A DNA stretch of 49,954 bases, from contig NZ_FOQF01000027.1 in NCBI RefSeq assembly GCF_900113655.1, forward strand, positions 1-49,954, given 5' to 3'. A model generated the notes under the pieces. That model had not been told where the DNA came from, did no database searches, and saw only the letters and a list, made by a program, of their open reading frames with translations. Positions 32,386 through 40,808 of the stretch are shown piece after piece (the stretch's first letter is position 1; each line of letters begins with the position of its first letter). Origin of the DNA: Pseudobutyrivibrio sp. OR37 (GTDB lineage Bacteria > Bacillota > Clostridia > Lachnospirales > Lachnospiraceae). A program made the translations under genes and the position numbers.

Positions 32386-33306
32386 ATGGAAAATAAGAAT
32401 CTACTTAAAAATAAAATAGTGGTATGCTTCTTGGCAATTGTATGTTGCCTGCTTTGGGGTAGCGCATTTCCAAGCATTAAAATAGGATATAGGCTCTTTG
32501 AAATAGGCGCTGGTGATAGCATGTCACAGATACTTTTCGCGGGAATCAGATTTTTCTTAGCAGGAATTTTGGCGATTGTTTTTGGCAGCTTATTACAGAA
32601 AAAGTTATTGTATCCTAAAAAGCAGTCTTGGGGAATGGTCTGTAGGCTCAGCATTTTCCAAACTGTCCTTCAATATTTCTTTTTCTACATGGGACTTGCA
32701 CACGCATCAGGAGTGAAGTCATCCATTATTAATGGCATGAGCACTTTCTTTGCAATCCTGATGGCTTCCCTTGTGAGGAAACAGGAAAAACTCACTACCA
32801 ATAAGATGGTAGGCTGCGTGCTTGGAGCTGTAGGTGTAACTATTGTGAGTCTTGCTGGCGGAAACATTGGTGAGGGTTTTGCAATCAATGGCGAAGGCTT
32901 CATCCTTGTAGCATCAGTATCATATGCCATTTCATCAGTGCTTATCAAGGAGTATTCCATCAAAGAAAATCCAGTAACCTTAAGTGGTTATCAGTTCATA
33001 ATTGGTGGAATTGTTATGATATTGGTAGGTTTTTTGGCAGGTGGTAGACTTCACATGACATCCCCTGCCGGAATTCCACTCATTATTTATATGGCTTTGA
33101 TATCATCAGTGGCATATTCCATCTGGGGCGTGCTACTTAAGCACAACCCTGTATCATCAGTCACCATATACGGATTTACGAATCCAATTTTTGGAGCAAT
33201 CCTTTCGGCAATATTCTTGTCTGAGTGGCAGACAATCACTTTAAAATACTTGGTGGCGCTTGTACTTGTGAGCCTTGGGATATTTATTGTTAATATGTCG
33301 AATTGA
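32386..33306 (+). CDS. EamA-family (DMT) transporter
   Basis: The 306-residue protein has ten predicted membrane helices in two similar halves, as in drug/metabolite transporters. The first helix carries CCLLWGSAFPSIKIGY and the halves each contain an EamA pattern (for example GLAHASGVKSSIINGMSTFF, and ISSVAYSIWGVLLK in the second). Transport of amino acids or other metabolites is usual in the family; the substrate is not visible. The ribosome site is weak. Confidence 0.9.
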   Translation: MENKNLLKNKIVVCFLAIVCCLLWGSAFPSIKIGYRLFEIGAGDSMSQILFAGIRFFLAGILAIVFGSLLQKKLLYPKKQSWGMVCRLSIFQTVLQYFFFYMGLAHASGVKSSIINGMSTFFAILMASLVRKQEKLTTNKMVGCVLGAVGVTIVSLAGGNIGEGFAINGEGFILVASVSYAISSVLIKEYSIKENPVTLSGYQFIIGGIVMILVGFLAGGRLHMTSPAGIPLIIYMALISSVAYSIWGVLLKHNPVSSVTIYGFTNPIFGAILSAIFLSEWQTITLKYLVALVLVSLGIFIVNMSN

Positions 33307-33323
33307 ATTAGGAGAATTAGAAA

Positions 33324-34160
33324 ATGAAAGTGGGATTATCAGCTTGCTCAAATGGACACAGTAATGAGTGGGCATATCAAATAGATGAGTTAGAAGAAGT
33401 CCTTGATAGTATGGGGATAGAAACAGTTAGAGCCCCTCACATTATGTCAAAGGTTGATGAATTTAGTGGCTCAGATAAAGAGAGGGCTGCTGACCTAATG
33501 AGTTTTTATAAGGATGATTCTATAGAATCTATTTATGATATTTCAGGCGGAGATTTAGCAAATGGTGTGTTGAAATATCTAGATTTTGATGTGATTGCTA
33601 AGTCCAATAAGACATTTTGGGGCTATAGTGATTTAACTACTATCGTAAATGCGATATATACCATGACAGGTAAATCTTCTGTATTATATCAAGTGAAAAA
33701 TATGGTTTATTCAGATGACCCATTGTTGAAAGATAGATTTCAGGCATATATAGATGGAGATAAAGCCAAGCTATTCAACATAAACTATACCTTTCTCCAG
33801 AACAATGTCATGGAGGGCGTTGTGGTTGGAGGAAATATCAGATGCTTCACTAAGCTTGCAGGTACAAAGTATTGGCCTGATATGAAAGGAAAAATATTGC
33901 TACTAGAATCCTATGGAGGTGGCTCAGGCCAGATAGCAACACTCTTAGCACAGCTTGAGCAAATTGGAGTATTTGATGAAGTGGCAGGAGTGTTACTTGG
34001 CACATTTACAAATTATGAAAAGGAAAATCTTCAATTGACAGTTTATGATTTATTAAAAATGCATATTAGAGAAGATTTACCAGTTGCCTCAACAAGAGAA
34101 ATTGGTCATGGATTTGATTCTAAGGCAATTTTTATTGGTGAGAAAATAAAACTAAGTTAG
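33324..34160 (+). CDS. S66-family LD-carboxypeptidase-like protein
   Basis: The 278-residue protein has the S66 catalytic triad in its usual places: Ser in WGYSDLTTI, Glu in LLLESYGGG and His in REIGHGFDSK. S66 proteins include LD-carboxypeptidases that trim peptidoglycan and MccF-type enzymes that inactivate microcin C7-like compounds. Without close relatives for comparison, either role is possible. AGGAGAA precedes the ATG. Confidence 0.87.
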   Translation: MKVGLSACSNGHSNEWAYQIDELEEVLDSMGIETVRAPHIMSKVDEFSGSDKERAADLMSFYKDDSIESIYDISGGDLANGVLKYLDFDVIAKSNKTFWGYSDLTTIVNAIYTMTGKSSVLYQVKNMVYSDDPLLKDRFQAYIDGDKAKLFNINYTFLQNNVMEGVVVGGNIRCFTKLAGTKYWPDMKGKILLLESYGGGSGQIATLLAQLEQIGVFDEVAGVLLGTFTNYEKENLQLTVYDLLKMHIREDLPVASTREIGHGFDSKAIFIGEKIKLS

Positions 34161-34208
34161 AGACACGCGCCTTTTGGGCATATAATTATTGAGGAGGTTT
34201 AATATCGT

Positions 34209-34820
34209 ATGAACCAAAAAGAAAGAATGCTTGCTAATCTTCCATACAAGGCTTGGATGGACGGGCTTAGCGAAGAGCGATTGGAAAATAAAAAGAGGAT
34301 TTTCAAGTACAACAATATGAATCCAGGCGACACAGCTGGAAAGGACAAGCTAATCAAAGAAATCCTCGGAAAAACAGGCAAAGAAATCAATGTTGAAGCC
34401 CCTTTCCACTGCGACTATGGCTACAACATCGAAGTTGGCGAAAACTTTTTTGCAAACTACAACCTGGTGATACTAGATGTGGCCAAGGTCAAAATCGGTG
34501 ACAACGCCCAGATAGCACCAAACGTTGCCATTTACACTGCCGGTCATCCTATTCATCCTGATTCTCGCAATTCAGGTTACGAATATGGAATCGACATCAC
34601 TATTGGTGATAACGTATGGATTGGCGGAAACACCTGCATCATGCCGGGGGTAACAATTGGAAATAACGTAGTCATCGGTGGAGGAAGCGTGGTAACCAAA
34701 GATCTTCCAGATAACGTAATTGCGGTAGGAAATCCATGCAGGATAGTGCGAGAAATCACTGAGGACGACAGAGATTATTATTTTAAAGATAGAAAATTTG
34801 ATGTAGAAGATTACAAGTAG
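34209..34820 (+). CDS. Maltose/galactoside O-acetyltransferase-type protein
   Basis: The 203-residue protein starts with the maltose acetyltransferase N-terminal domain (MNQKERMLANLPYKAWMDGL) and continues as a left-handed parallel beta helix of hexapeptide repeats (for example IGDNVWIGGNTCIMPGVTIG) with the catalytic His in YTAGHPIHP. It transfers acetyl groups from acetyl-CoA to sugars. AGGAGG precedes the ATG. A deleted paralog lies 2 kb upstream. Confidence 0.92.
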   Translation: MNQKERMLANLPYKAWMDGLSEERLENKKRIFKYNNMNPGDTAGKDKLIKEILGKTGKEINVEAPFHCDYGYNIEVGENFFANYNLVILDVAKVKIGDNAQIAPNVAIYTAGHPIHPDSRNSGYEYGIDITIGDNVWIGGNTCIMPGVTIGNNVVIGGGSVVTKDLPDNVIAVGNPCRIVREITEDDRDYYFKDRKFDVEDYK

Positions 34821-34902
34821 AAAGATTTGCAATATAATTTTATTCATGGGACATCCCAAAGATGGTTAGAAACTATTGTATATAGATAAAAGGAGAATTG
34901 TC

Positions 34903-35205
34903 ATGGTAAAACACATTATTTTATGGACACTTAAGGACGAGCTTTCAGCAGAAGAAAAGGAGCAGGTAAAGCTTGGTATTAAAGAAGGATTAGAAGGCCT
35001 TGCAGGAAAGATTCCTGGAATGATTGATATCAAGGTTAACATCAACGGACTTGCCAGCTCAAATGCTGATTTGATGCTTGATTCTACTTTTGAAAATGAA
35101 GAGGCTTTAAAGGGCTACGCAGTTCACCCAGAGCATGTTGCAGTAGCCGATGGAAAGGTTAGACCTTACACTAAAATCAGAAGCTGCCTTGATTTTGAGG
35201 TATAG
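34903..35205 (+). CDS. Dabb-domain (stress-responsive alpha/beta barrel) protein
   Basis: The 100-residue protein starts at ATG 34903, about six bases after AAGGAGA; upstream in-frame codons lack an SD. MVKHIILWTLKDEL at the start and the DLMLDSTFENEEALKGYAVHPEHV segment are typical of Dabb proteins, small dimeric alpha/beta barrels of uncertain function. Confidence 0.88.
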   Translation: MVKHIILWTLKDELSAEEKEQVKLGIKEGLEGLAGKIPGMIDIKVNINGLASSNADLMLDSTFENEEALKGYAVHPEHVAVADGKVRPYTKIRSCLDFEV

Positions 35206-35221
35206 AAGGGCGGAGAGCAAT

Positions 35222-35779
35222 ATGAGCAAGAAGTTAGCAGTAATTTTTCCAGGAGTAGGCTATCATACTGACAAGCCCCTTCTATATTATTCCAAAAAGC
35301 TTGCAAGCAATAAAGACTACGAAGTGGTAGAAGTAAAGTATGCTTTGCCAGAGCCAGGCTCAGTAATCAAGGCTGATGAAGAAAAAAGAATGCAGGCCTT
35401 TGACACAGCTTTTGAACAGGTGACAGAGCAGCTAAAAGATATCGTATTTGCGGATTATGAAAGGGTTGTTTTCATAGGAAAAAGCATCGGCACCGCCTTG
35501 GCAGCCAGATACAACATGACCTATGAGCTTGAAGCCGACCAAATCATCTTCACACCAATCGAAACCACATTTGCCTACATTAATCCATGCGAGGGCTTTG
35601 TGTTCCACGGCGATGCAGATCCACTTTGCGATACAGATATGTGCACACAGCTTTGCGATGAGCTATCCCTCACATACGTGGTAATTCCTGGGGCAAATCA
35701 TTCCCTTGAAACAGGGAACATTTCTGTTGATATAGAAAATCTTAGTAAAGTGATGGCTATGGTTAATAAGTTACTATAA
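35222..35779 (+). CDS. Alpha/beta hydrolase
   Basis: The 185-residue protein starts at ATG 35222 after GGAGAG; the frame upstream only mirrors the Dabb gene. The nucleophile elbow is GKSIGTA (Ser), the acid lies in FHGDADPLCD and the base in PGANHSLET. The fold is the short alpha/beta hydrolase type. The natural substrate is unknown. It follows the Dabb gene by 16 bases and is probably co-transcribed. Confidence 0.85.
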   Translation: MSKKLAVIFPGVGYHTDKPLLYYSKKLASNKDYEVVEVKYALPEPGSVIKADEEKRMQAFDTAFEQVTEQLKDIVFADYERVVFIGKSIGTALAARYNMTYELEADQIIFTPIETTFAYINPCEGFVFHGDADPLCDTDMCTQLCDELSLTYVVIPGANHSLETGNISVDIENLSKVMAMVNKLL

Positions 35780-35810
35780 GGACCTTAGATAAAATATTTA
35801 GAAAAAACTC

Positions 35811-35838
35811 TTGATTTTTATAATAAACCTGATACAAT
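35811..35838 (+). promoter_or_regulatory. Promoter upstream of the flavodoxin gene
   Basis: TTGATT, 16 bases, TACAAT. It lies in a 217-base gap and reads through a coding remnant into the flavodoxin gene. Confidence 0.5.
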
Positions 35839-35881
35839 TCGATTGTACACAACTATTATCAAACAAGAGGATATGTAATAG

Positions 35882-36004
35882 TTCCGCTGGCAGTTTGCCG
35901 ATGGAATCAATTATCCATATTTCTTCTTAAATTGGGGAAGCAAGGCAGGCGCTATTGTTTTCACAAAAGAACAATTTGAATTAAGGAGGTTTCAAAATGA
36001 GTAA
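35882..36004 (+). pseudogene. Coding remnant before the flavodoxin gene
   Basis: A 40-codon open stretch without a start reads FRWQFADGINYPYFFLNWGS, then KAGAIVFTKEQFELRR, and stops just inside the flavodoxin start. The composition looks like true protein. It may be the tail of a lost gene whose end now provides the SD (AAGGAGG) of the next one. The family is not recognised. Confidence 0.35.
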
Positions 36005-36386
36005 AGCAGTTAGATATTATTCAAGAAGTGGTAACACAAAGGCATTGGCAGAGGCAATTGCAACTGGTGCAGGTGTCACAGCATTGTCTGTAGATGATAG
36101 ATCAGCAGTGATCACTGAACCAGTAGACACATTGTTTATTGGCGGTGGCTTATATGCTTACGGAATAGATAAAAAGCTTAAAAGCTTTATCAACACATTA
36201 GATTCAAACAAGGTTAAGAAGGCCGCAGTTTTCTCAACCTCATGGCTTTCAAAGCATGCTCTTGATATTGTAAAGAATGAGCTTAAGGCCAAAGGAATTG
36301 AGGTTGTTGAAGAAACCTGCTATGCAAAAAATATGCCAGGGGCAAATGAGCTTAAGGCTGCTGTAGAATTTGGTACTAAATTCTAA
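35997..36386 (+). CDS. Flavodoxin-family protein
   Basis: The 129-residue protein has the FMN phosphate-binding loop SRSGNTKALAEA near the N-terminus and the second flavin loop around FIGGGLYAYG. The size fits short flavodoxins or flavodoxin-like domains used as electron carriers. AAGGAGG precedes the ATG. Confidence 0.87.
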   Translation: MSKAVRYYSRSGNTKALAEAIATGAGVTALSVDDRSAVITEPVDTLFIGGGLYAYGIDKKLKSFINTLDSNKVKKAAVFSTSWLSKHALDIVKNELKAKGIEVVEETCYAKNMPGANELKAAVEFGTKF

Positions 36387-36426
36387 ATATAGCCAAAGCT
36401 GGGGACATCATTGAGGAGGTAATGTA

Positions 36427-38034
36427 ATGAGACCAATACTTAGAAATAAGTTATATCTCTATTTGACGGAGTTTTTTGCGGGAATGTCAGTTATGGCAGT
36501 GGAATTAGGTGCTAGCAGATTGCTTGCACCTTATTTTAGTTCATCACAGATAGTTTGGACCATCATCATCGGCACCATAATGATTGCCATGGCGCTGGGA
36601 AATCTATATGGTGGTCGAATGGCGGATAAGGATCCAAATCCTGACAAGCTGTACATGCGCATAATCGTTGCAGCTATTTGGATTGCCGCGATTCCTGTTG
36701 TAGGAAAATACATAATCATTGGCATATCAGCGCTGTTGATTTTTACTGTTAGCAACAATTTTCTGGTTATAGCAGGCTTTGTTGCTTGCATGGTGATATT
36801 CGTATTTCCGTTATTTTTGCTGGGAACAGTAACACCATCACTGGTAAAGTTTTCCGTAGATAGCTTAGACGACAGCGGAAGCGTAGTTGGAAAGCTTAAC
36901 GCCAGCAACACAATAGGAAGCATTATTGGTACCTTTGTGCCAACCTTCATCAGCATTCCAGCAGTTGGAACAGCTGTTACATTTCTGATTTTCGCTGGTA
37001 TTTTGCTAATCCTATGCGTCATTTATTTCGCCAGTTCAAAAGTAAATTTTTTAAAAGCCAAGAGGGTACCTGTTAGCATCGCTTTGTTTTTAGTCTGCTG
37101 CCTTCTTGGCCACAGCAATAGCTTTGCTTTTTGGCAGACTGACCTTACTTACGAGGGCGAATCTATTTACAACTATTTGCAGGTCTACGAGAATGACAAA
37201 CAGGTGGTATTATCTACCAATGTTTTGTTCGGAACTCAATCCGTATATGCGAAGGAAAAGGGGCCAACAGGATATTATTACGACCATGCAATGGCAGCCG
37301 TCTACATGGGCAGAAATGATAAAAAAGACACCCCAACAAAGATACTAATCCTTGGAAATGGCTCGGGCACCTACGCCACTCAGTGCGAAAGATATTTTGA
37401 TAATGTCGAAATAACAGGTGTTGAAATTGACGAGAAAATCACATCTCTTGCCCACAAATATTTCGAGCTCCCAAAGGACGTACCTGTTGTAACCTATGAT
37501 GGCAGGGCTTATCTAAATGTCATCGATGATAAATATGACATAATAATGGTTGATGCATATCAGGACATAACCATTCCATTCCAAATGTCCAGCGTTGAAT
37601 TCTTTACATTGGTCAAGAATCATTTGACTGACAATGGCGTGATGGTGGTCAACCTTAACATGCGAAGCGATGAAAAGAATAATATCAACTATTATTTAGC
37701 AGATACTATCGGCCAGGTCTTTCCTTACATAATGACATCTAATGTTCAGAACAATACAAATCGAATCCTGTTCGCCAGCATGAATGACGATATGGAACAA
37801 AAGCTGGCTACAGGGGTTGCAGCTGAAACTGATGATGATTTAATCTATATGATGTCAAAGGTTCAGGAGAATCTTACCAGCTATCAACCAGGGAATTTGA
37901 TTCTGACAGACGACAAGGCTCCAGTGGAGCTTTTAGGAATGCAGATAATCGATGAGTTGATTGCCGGAGAGGTTGGCTACTACAAAGATATTTATAAAAA
38001 CCAGGGTTTAGAAGGACTTATAAATATGCTGTAA
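36427..38034 (+). CDS. Membrane-fused spermidine synthase-like protein
   Basis: The 535-residue protein has about seven to eight N-terminal membrane helices (residues 15-220, with GTIMIAMALGNLYGGRMADK resembling MFS loop signals) and a C-terminal spermidine-synthase fold from about residue 235. The latter shows ILILGNGSGTYATQCERYF (nucleotide pocket), EITGVEIDEKI-like residues and YDIIMVDAYQDITIPFQ. Such fusions are common in bacteria, and the aminopropyl transfer role is not proven for them. AGGAGG precedes the ATG. Confidence 0.87.
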   Translation: MRPILRNKLYLYLTEFFAGMSVMAVELGASRLLAPYFSSSQIVWTIIIGTIMIAMALGNLYGGRMADKDPNPDKLYMRIIVAAIWIAAIPVVGKYIIIGISALLIFTVSNNFLVIAGFVACMVIFVFPLFLLGTVTPSLVKFSVDSLDDSGSVVGKLNASNTIGSIIGTFVPTFISIPAVGTAVTFLIFAGILLILCVIYFASSKVNFLKAKRVPVSIALFLVCCLLGHSNSFAFWQTDLTYEGESIYNYLQVYENDKQVVLSTNVLFGTQSVYAKEKGPTGYYYDHAMAAVYMGRNDKKDTPTKILILGNGSGTYATQCERYFDNVEITGVEIDEKITSLAHKYFELPKDVPVVTYDGRAYLNVIDDKYDIIMVDAYQDITIPFQMSSVEFFTLVKNHLTDNGVMVVNLNMRSDEKNNINYYLADTIGQVFPYIMTSNVQNNTNRILFASMNDDMEQKLATGVAAETDDDLIYMMSKVQENLTSYQPGNLILTDDKAPVELLGMQIIDELIAGEVGYYKDIYKNQGLEGLINML

Positions 38035-38090
38035 TGCACATCTTATGACTAAATAAAATTACTATTAAGAAAAGATGGTGAACACATAAA

Positions 38091-39383
38091 ATGAATAATA
38101 TGTTTGATGATGAATCGATAAATATTGATGAATATAATACAGATAGCCGAGGCGTTGAGCTTGCAAAGAAATATCTCTTAAGCAGGAGAATTGTTTTGTT
38201 GTATTGCTTAGCCAGTCTGTTTTTAGTTTATTATTGGTTTATAAAGAAAGATTTCTTTGGCCTCTATTTGGTTAAAGCGGCTTATGTTTACATAGCACTA
38301 GAAATCCTAGTTTTGAGTAGTGGAATTTTGGCGCTCATTAATAATCATTTTTCTAAAAAGCATAATGATTTTAGTGACCAGGAAAAATTTGATTTTAACT
38401 ACTTCCTTTATTACAAAGCAAAGCTTAAAACTAAATTCTTAAAAAACAGGCTTCTCGTTCATATGGCTATGAACTGTGCCTTGATGGGAGATAAAGCCAA
38501 ATGCCGCGAAGCTCTTAGCCTGGTCACAGGCAACTATCAGCCAAATGCTCTTAAAATATTGCAGGAATGGCTGGATTCTGAGGAAGCTTCAATAGACAGG
38601 GAAAAGCTTTTGGCTGAAAAGAAAAAGCCACAGGGCGTTAGACTTTTATTTGCATATGTAATTGTAATAATAGCTTTAATGGTGGCTTGTATAGATTACA
38701 CAATGCTTATTGCCTATGGATTTTCTAAAACAACCATTTTATTACTTGGTATTTTGCAGGCAATGGGTTTTGGTATTATTTTTATGAGCATTGTTATTTC
38801 TATCTGCATGTTTGTAAAAAGAAATAAATCCTTAGACCTGCAGGCTCCGATAAATAAACCATTAAAACTAATAATTGCTATAGTTATAGCGATTGCTGTT
38901 GTTTTCTCAAATGATGCCCTCTGGTACGGACTTAGCAGTGATGAAACCGAAGTCAGTGATGAATACGAAACTGATGCTTATGACTACAGCGACAGCTATG
39001 AGGAATACAGCGATTATTCTGAGGATGAATACTACGAGGATTCATATCCAACAGAGCTAGATATTATGAATAAAATGATTGTGCTGTGCAACTATTTGCA
39101 GAAGGACGGAGTCATCGACGATTTCGCTGTGGAATTAGGCTACACGGCCAAGGGTTACGTCAAGGGTACAGTGGCCCAGGACGATGACTACGTATACATC
39201 CTTTATGACAACGGCACAAAGGACGACGACAACGGCAATAGCTGCATCGAGCTTGTCCTAGAAGCAGAGCCTCTAGATGAAAACGGCAATTCCCTAGGCC
39301 AATCCGAAGCCAAGCTAATGGGCTTCTACCTAGTCAACCTGGAAACCGATGAAGTTATTGATGAGCACAAAACACATTGGTAA
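38091..39383 (+). CDS. Membrane protein with acidic Tyr/Glu/Ser-rich linker
   Basis: The 430-residue protein has two helices near residues 35-85 and three between about 185 and 285. A strongly acidic, tyrosine-rich linker (for example YDYSDSYEEYSDYSEDEYYE, residues about 300-322) leads to a C-terminal domain of about 105 residues that probably lies outside the membrane. The 3' 280 bases are visibly richer in G and C than the rest, so the C-terminal domain may have a separate origin. The family is not recognised. The ribosome site is weak. Confidence 0.75.
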   Translation: MNNMFDDESINIDEYNTDSRGVELAKKYLLSRRIVLLYCLASLFLVYYWFIKKDFFGLYLVKAAYVYIALEILVLSSGILALINNHFSKKHNDFSDQEKFDFNYFLYYKAKLKTKFLKNRLLVHMAMNCALMGDKAKCREALSLVTGNYQPNALKILQEWLDSEEASIDREKLLAEKKKPQGVRLLFAYVIVIIALMVACIDYTMLIAYGFSKTTILLLGILQAMGFGIIFMSIVISICMFVKRNKSLDLQAPINKPLKLIIAIVIAIAVVFSNDALWYGLSSDETEVSDEYETDAYDYSDSYEEYSDYSEDEYYEDSYPTELDIMNKMIVLCNYLQKDGVIDDFAVELGYTAKGYVKGTVAQDDDYVYILYDNGTKDDDNGNSCIELVLEAEPLDENGNSLGQSEAKLMGFYLVNLETDEVIDEHKTHW

Positions 39384-39386
39384 ATT

Positions 39387-39492
39387 TTATAAAGAGATAA
39401 ATGCATCGAGACTACCTCTATTTGCACCAGTAATTCTATGAAATTTGAAGTTTAGGATTACTGTGAATGCAATAGTTGGTGGTCTCGCTGTG
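39387..39492 (-). pseudogene. Orphan 3' end of pgeF (copy R3)
   Basis: On the minus strand the sequence reads HSETTNYCIHSNPKL, then after a frameshift HRITGANRGSLDAFISL and a stop. Intact PgeF has HIEITNYCTRCNPKLF and HRIMGANRGSLAAFISL. It covers the last 34 or so codons and is more diverged than copy R1. It lies in the same orientation as pgeF, 15 kb away, next to the array B2 locus. Confidence 0.8.
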
Positions 39493-39588
39493 TTTTTAAG
39501 GGGTAAAGCTAGATTTCGGGGGATTCAGTTATGCGACGTTATGAGAAAACATGTTTAATCAAAAATACAATATAATATAACAAACATC

Positions 39589-39617
39589 TTGACTAAACGA
39601 ATACATGAAAGTATATT
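39589..39617 (+). promoter_or_regulatory. Promoter reading into hairpin array B2
   Basis: TTGACT, 17 bases, TATATT. It starts a predicted leader of about 375 bases that contains array B2 and ends at the nuclease gene. The A1 locus has the same arrangement and the same -10 hexamer. The gap 39493-39588 holds nothing I can identify. Confidence 0.7.
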
Positions 39618-39652
39618 AATAGAGCGTTATTAATGTACAGCTGTGAATTTAG

Positions 39653-39929
39653 TACGTAAGAGCGCAAATTTTTGTCTAGTATTCCGTATGATTTTTTCAA
39701 TCTAATAATTCCTATTTCATAAAAGATGACGATATTGAAATTTCTTAGGTAAATTTCGCAAATTAAAATCTACAAAAATTAATAATTGGTAATAGATGTA
39801 ATCTGCAATAGCGGTTACGCATCAATTATTACATGAAACATAGTGTATATGTATTTCTTTACGTATGCCTATATATCAGCCGACCTGGCAGTGTACGGTA
39901 AAACTAATGTGGTATTTAGTATTTCCGTA
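39653..39929 (+). repeat. Hairpin array B2 (at least three units) upstream of nuclease
   Basis: Clear units are 39653-39688 (TACGT, 26 bases, CCGTA) and 39894-39929 (TACGG, 26 bases, CCGTA). A weaker unit is 39816-39853 (TACGC, 28 bases, ATGTA). The stretch 39689-39815 may hold decayed units but I cannot define them. An additional 7-bp hairpin (ATTAATA/TATTAAT) lies just after the promoter. The array ends about 70 bases before the nuclease start. Confidence 0.7.
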
Positions 39930-39998
39930 TTTTATCCCCAAAACCAGTTATGTTAAATATACATTTTCGATACTTAAGAGAGACAAGGAGATATTTTG

Positions 39999-40796
39999 AT
40001 GATTGAAGATATTAGTAGTCTATTAATTGACCAGCTTGAAGAGATTCAGAACCTGCTTAAAAAATCTAATAGAAATATGATTAAATATAAAGATGTTCCT
40101 AAAAAACATATATATATTTCCAAATGTAATGGAACCTATCAATATTATGAAGCAATTAATGGTGAACGAAAATATATAGCTAAGAAGGATGTAAAGAATT
40201 ACACCAAATATTTGCAACGTGATTACGAAGAAAAAGTAAACAGGCTTTTATTGAAGCTTGAAAAATCAATAAAATCATTCGCTAAAAATTATGATGTGAA
40301 AGAGATTAACAATATTTATGAAAACTACAATGAGGAGAGAAAAAATGTGATAGTTCCCCTTGCGGAAACAGATGGACTGTTCATATCCAGATGGCGAAGT
40401 GAAATGCTTGGGAATCAAAATAAATTCTACGAGAAGGGGAACTTTAAAACTCGACGAGGAGAATTTGTTAGATCTAAATCAGAAATGATTATAGCGGATT
40501 ATTTTAATGAATATGGCTTAGATTATGTATACGAACCTGAATTGAAGCTTTCAGAGGATAATGTCATTTATCCAGATTTTGCAATATTGAATGTTCGAAA
40601 AAGGAAAACTATATATTGGGAACATCTAGGTATGATTGATGATGGTGAGTATGCAATTAAAAACTTTAATAAGCTAAGAGAATATGAGAGGGCAGGCTAC
40701 ACGATAGGAAATAACATTGTCTTTTCAATGGAATCAATGGAACGACCTTTGGACATAGAAGAAATAGAAAAGAAAATCAAGGAATATTGCGTTTAG
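39999..40796 (+). CDS. PD-(D/E)XK-like nuclease family protein, array B-associated
   Basis: The 265-residue protein starts at ATG 39999, eight bases after CAAGGAG (a TTG three bases earlier is possible). It is a full-length paralog of the protein at 8321: coiled-coil N-terminus, NGTYQYYEAINGERKY, then the putative core with Glu162 in VRSKSEMII, Asp193 in IYPDF and Glu208 in IYWEHLG. The gene is AT-rich, like recQ, and unlike the genes on either side. Its stop is followed within 13 bases by the recQ start, so the two form an operon between arrays B2 and B3. The nuclease role is inferred. Confidence 0.72.
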   Translation: MIEDISSLLIDQLEEIQNLLKKSNRNMIKYKDVPKKHIYISKCNGTYQYYEAINGERKYIAKKDVKNYTKYLQRDYEEKVNRLLLKLEKSIKSFAKNYDVKEINNIYENYNEERKNVIVPLAETDGLFISRWRSEMLGNQNKFYEKGNFKTRRGEFVRSKSEMIIADYFNEYGLDYVYEPELKLSEDNVIYPDFAILNVRKRKTIYWEHLGMIDDGEYAIKNFNKLREYERAGYTIGNNIVFSMESMERPLDIEEIEKKIKEYCV

Positions 40797-40808
40797 TTGG
40801 GAGAAATA

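Noticed and set aside
39493-39588. Possible gene between the pgeF remnant and the B2 promoter
   Set aside because: Only short frames without ribosome sites; no protein-like pattern.
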